From NCBI GenBank assembly GCA_030752605.1, contig JASMDX010000062.1, positions 62,001 to 126,000 of the forward strand: a stretch of 64,000 bases of DNA, given 5' to 3'. Below, piece by piece: positions 63,556 through 64,000 of this stretch (positions are counted from its first letter, which is position 1; each line of letters starts with the position of its first letter). The translations under genes were made by a program, and so were the position numbers. The notes under the pieces are model-generated. The model saw only the letters and a list, made by a program, of their open reading frames with translations, was not told the origin of the DNA and searched no databases. Source of the DNA: GCA-2731375 sp002731375 (lineage in GTDB: Bacteria; Pseudomonadota; Alphaproteobacteria; GCA-2731375).

Positions 63556-64000
63556 ATGCAAGACAATAACAGCAAGATTCTCGCCAGCGGCCCTGCGGGG
63601 GCACGTGAAACAGTCGAAAATCTAGTCAATTCATTAATTCGGGAAGTAGGCAATGCAGGCATGGGCCTGGATGACGTGGTCGCGCTTTGGTACGGCGAAC
63701 CTGACGCGCCCACGCCGGACTTCATTTGTCAGGCCGCCACGGTGTCCCTGAACCAGGGCGATACCTTTTATACGGAAAATTTTGGTATTGCCGAACTGCG
63801 CCAGGCTTTGGGCGATTATATGAGCGCGCTCTACCAACGGCCCGTCGATAATGAGCGTGTGGCCGTCACCGCATCGGGTATGAGCGCCACGAACCTGATG
63901 CAGCAGGTTTTGACCAACCCAGGCGACAATGTCGTCGTCACTGCCCCGGTCTGGCCAAATCTGATCGAAACCGTCCGCATAATGGGGGGCGAACCGCGTT
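63556..64000 (+). CDS. PLP-dependent aminotransferase class I/II (3' partial)
   Basis: The first 148 codons of a fold-type I aminotransferase run off the right edge. ALWYGEPDAPTPDFICQAA (substrate-binding G-x-P), FYTENFGIAELRQALGDYMSALY and VAVTASGMSATNLMQQVLTNPGDNVVV fit the N-terminal part; the lysine that binds pyridoxal phosphate is outside the window. GGGAAG precedes the ATG at 63556. The substrate is not identifiable. Confidence 0.88.
   Translation, partial: MQDNNSKILASGPAGARETVENLVNSLIREVGNAGMGLDDVVALWYGEPDAPTPDFICQAATVSLNQGDTFYTENFGIAELRQALGDYMSALYQRPVDNERVAVTASGMSATNLMQQVLTNPGDNVVVTAPVWPNLIETVRIMGGEPR

Overview
The window is about 60% GC, gene-dense, and comes from a Gram-negative alphaproteobacterium, most likely Rhodospirillales-like. 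The evidence is a full division/cell-wall (dcw) cluster with the alphaproteobacterial murG-murC-murB-ddl-ftsQ-ftsA-ftsZ-lpxC end; the clpB / DUF4167 / prmC-prfA / ptsP-lysC / ubiG neighbourhood; DUF4167 and DUF2889 proteins; an alphaproteobacterial-type RNase P RNA; and a MurE with the meso-diaminopimelate DNPR motif. No tRNA, rRNA, CRISPR array, intact insertion sequence or prophage was seen.

Layout. (1) 1-8.8 kb, plus strand: a catabolic cluster of an isocitrate-lyase-family C-C lyase (cut by the window edge), a two-subunit LeuC/LeuD-type hydro-lyase, an acyl-CoA dehydrogenase, a two-subunit biotin-dependent acyl-CoA carboxylase and an MFS transporter. This is the best candidate for an undescribed pathway. 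(2) 8.8-24.8 kb: housekeeping genes, mostly minus strand: clpB, a MOSC protein (plus), DUF4167, prmC-prfA-hisS-ispG, a RodZ-like protein, ptsP and lysC, then divergent ubiG. (3) 24.8-45.5 kb, minus strand: DUF2889, lpxC and the complete dcw cluster from mraZ to ftsZ, most junctions being 4-base ATGA overlaps. (4) 45.5-57.9 kb: a mixed region with rnpB, an AmpD-type amidase, mobA, fdhD, an ArsP-like permease with its ArsR regulator and a striking palindromic operator, yqgE, a DsbD-N-like protein, SPFH/NfeD, an SDR and cysQ. Three genes here are broken: an enoyl-CoA hydratase, a peroxiredoxin that has lost its active site, and a PAS histidine kinase with two frameshifts. (5) 57.9-64 kb: a feruloyl-CoA-synthase-like ligase, a degenerate nuclease-fold secreted protein, a quinone-reductase-like MDR paired with an acyl-CoA dehydrogenase, a cation-efflux protein, and the start of an aminotransferase.

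How the parts work together. mraZ to ftsZ makes lipid II and builds the division septum; lpxC commits lipid A synthesis; ispG supplies the isoprenoid precursors needed for undecaprenyl carriers; prmC methylates the release factor encoded by its neighbour prfA; ptsP starts the nitrogen-related PTS phosphorelay. Regions 1 and 5 point to a heterotroph that uses branched and aromatic carboxylic acids through CoA thioesters. mobA and fdhD imply molybdenum enzymes, including a formate dehydrogenase, encoded outside the window. All identifications are by reading motifs and overall sequence; no database search was possible.
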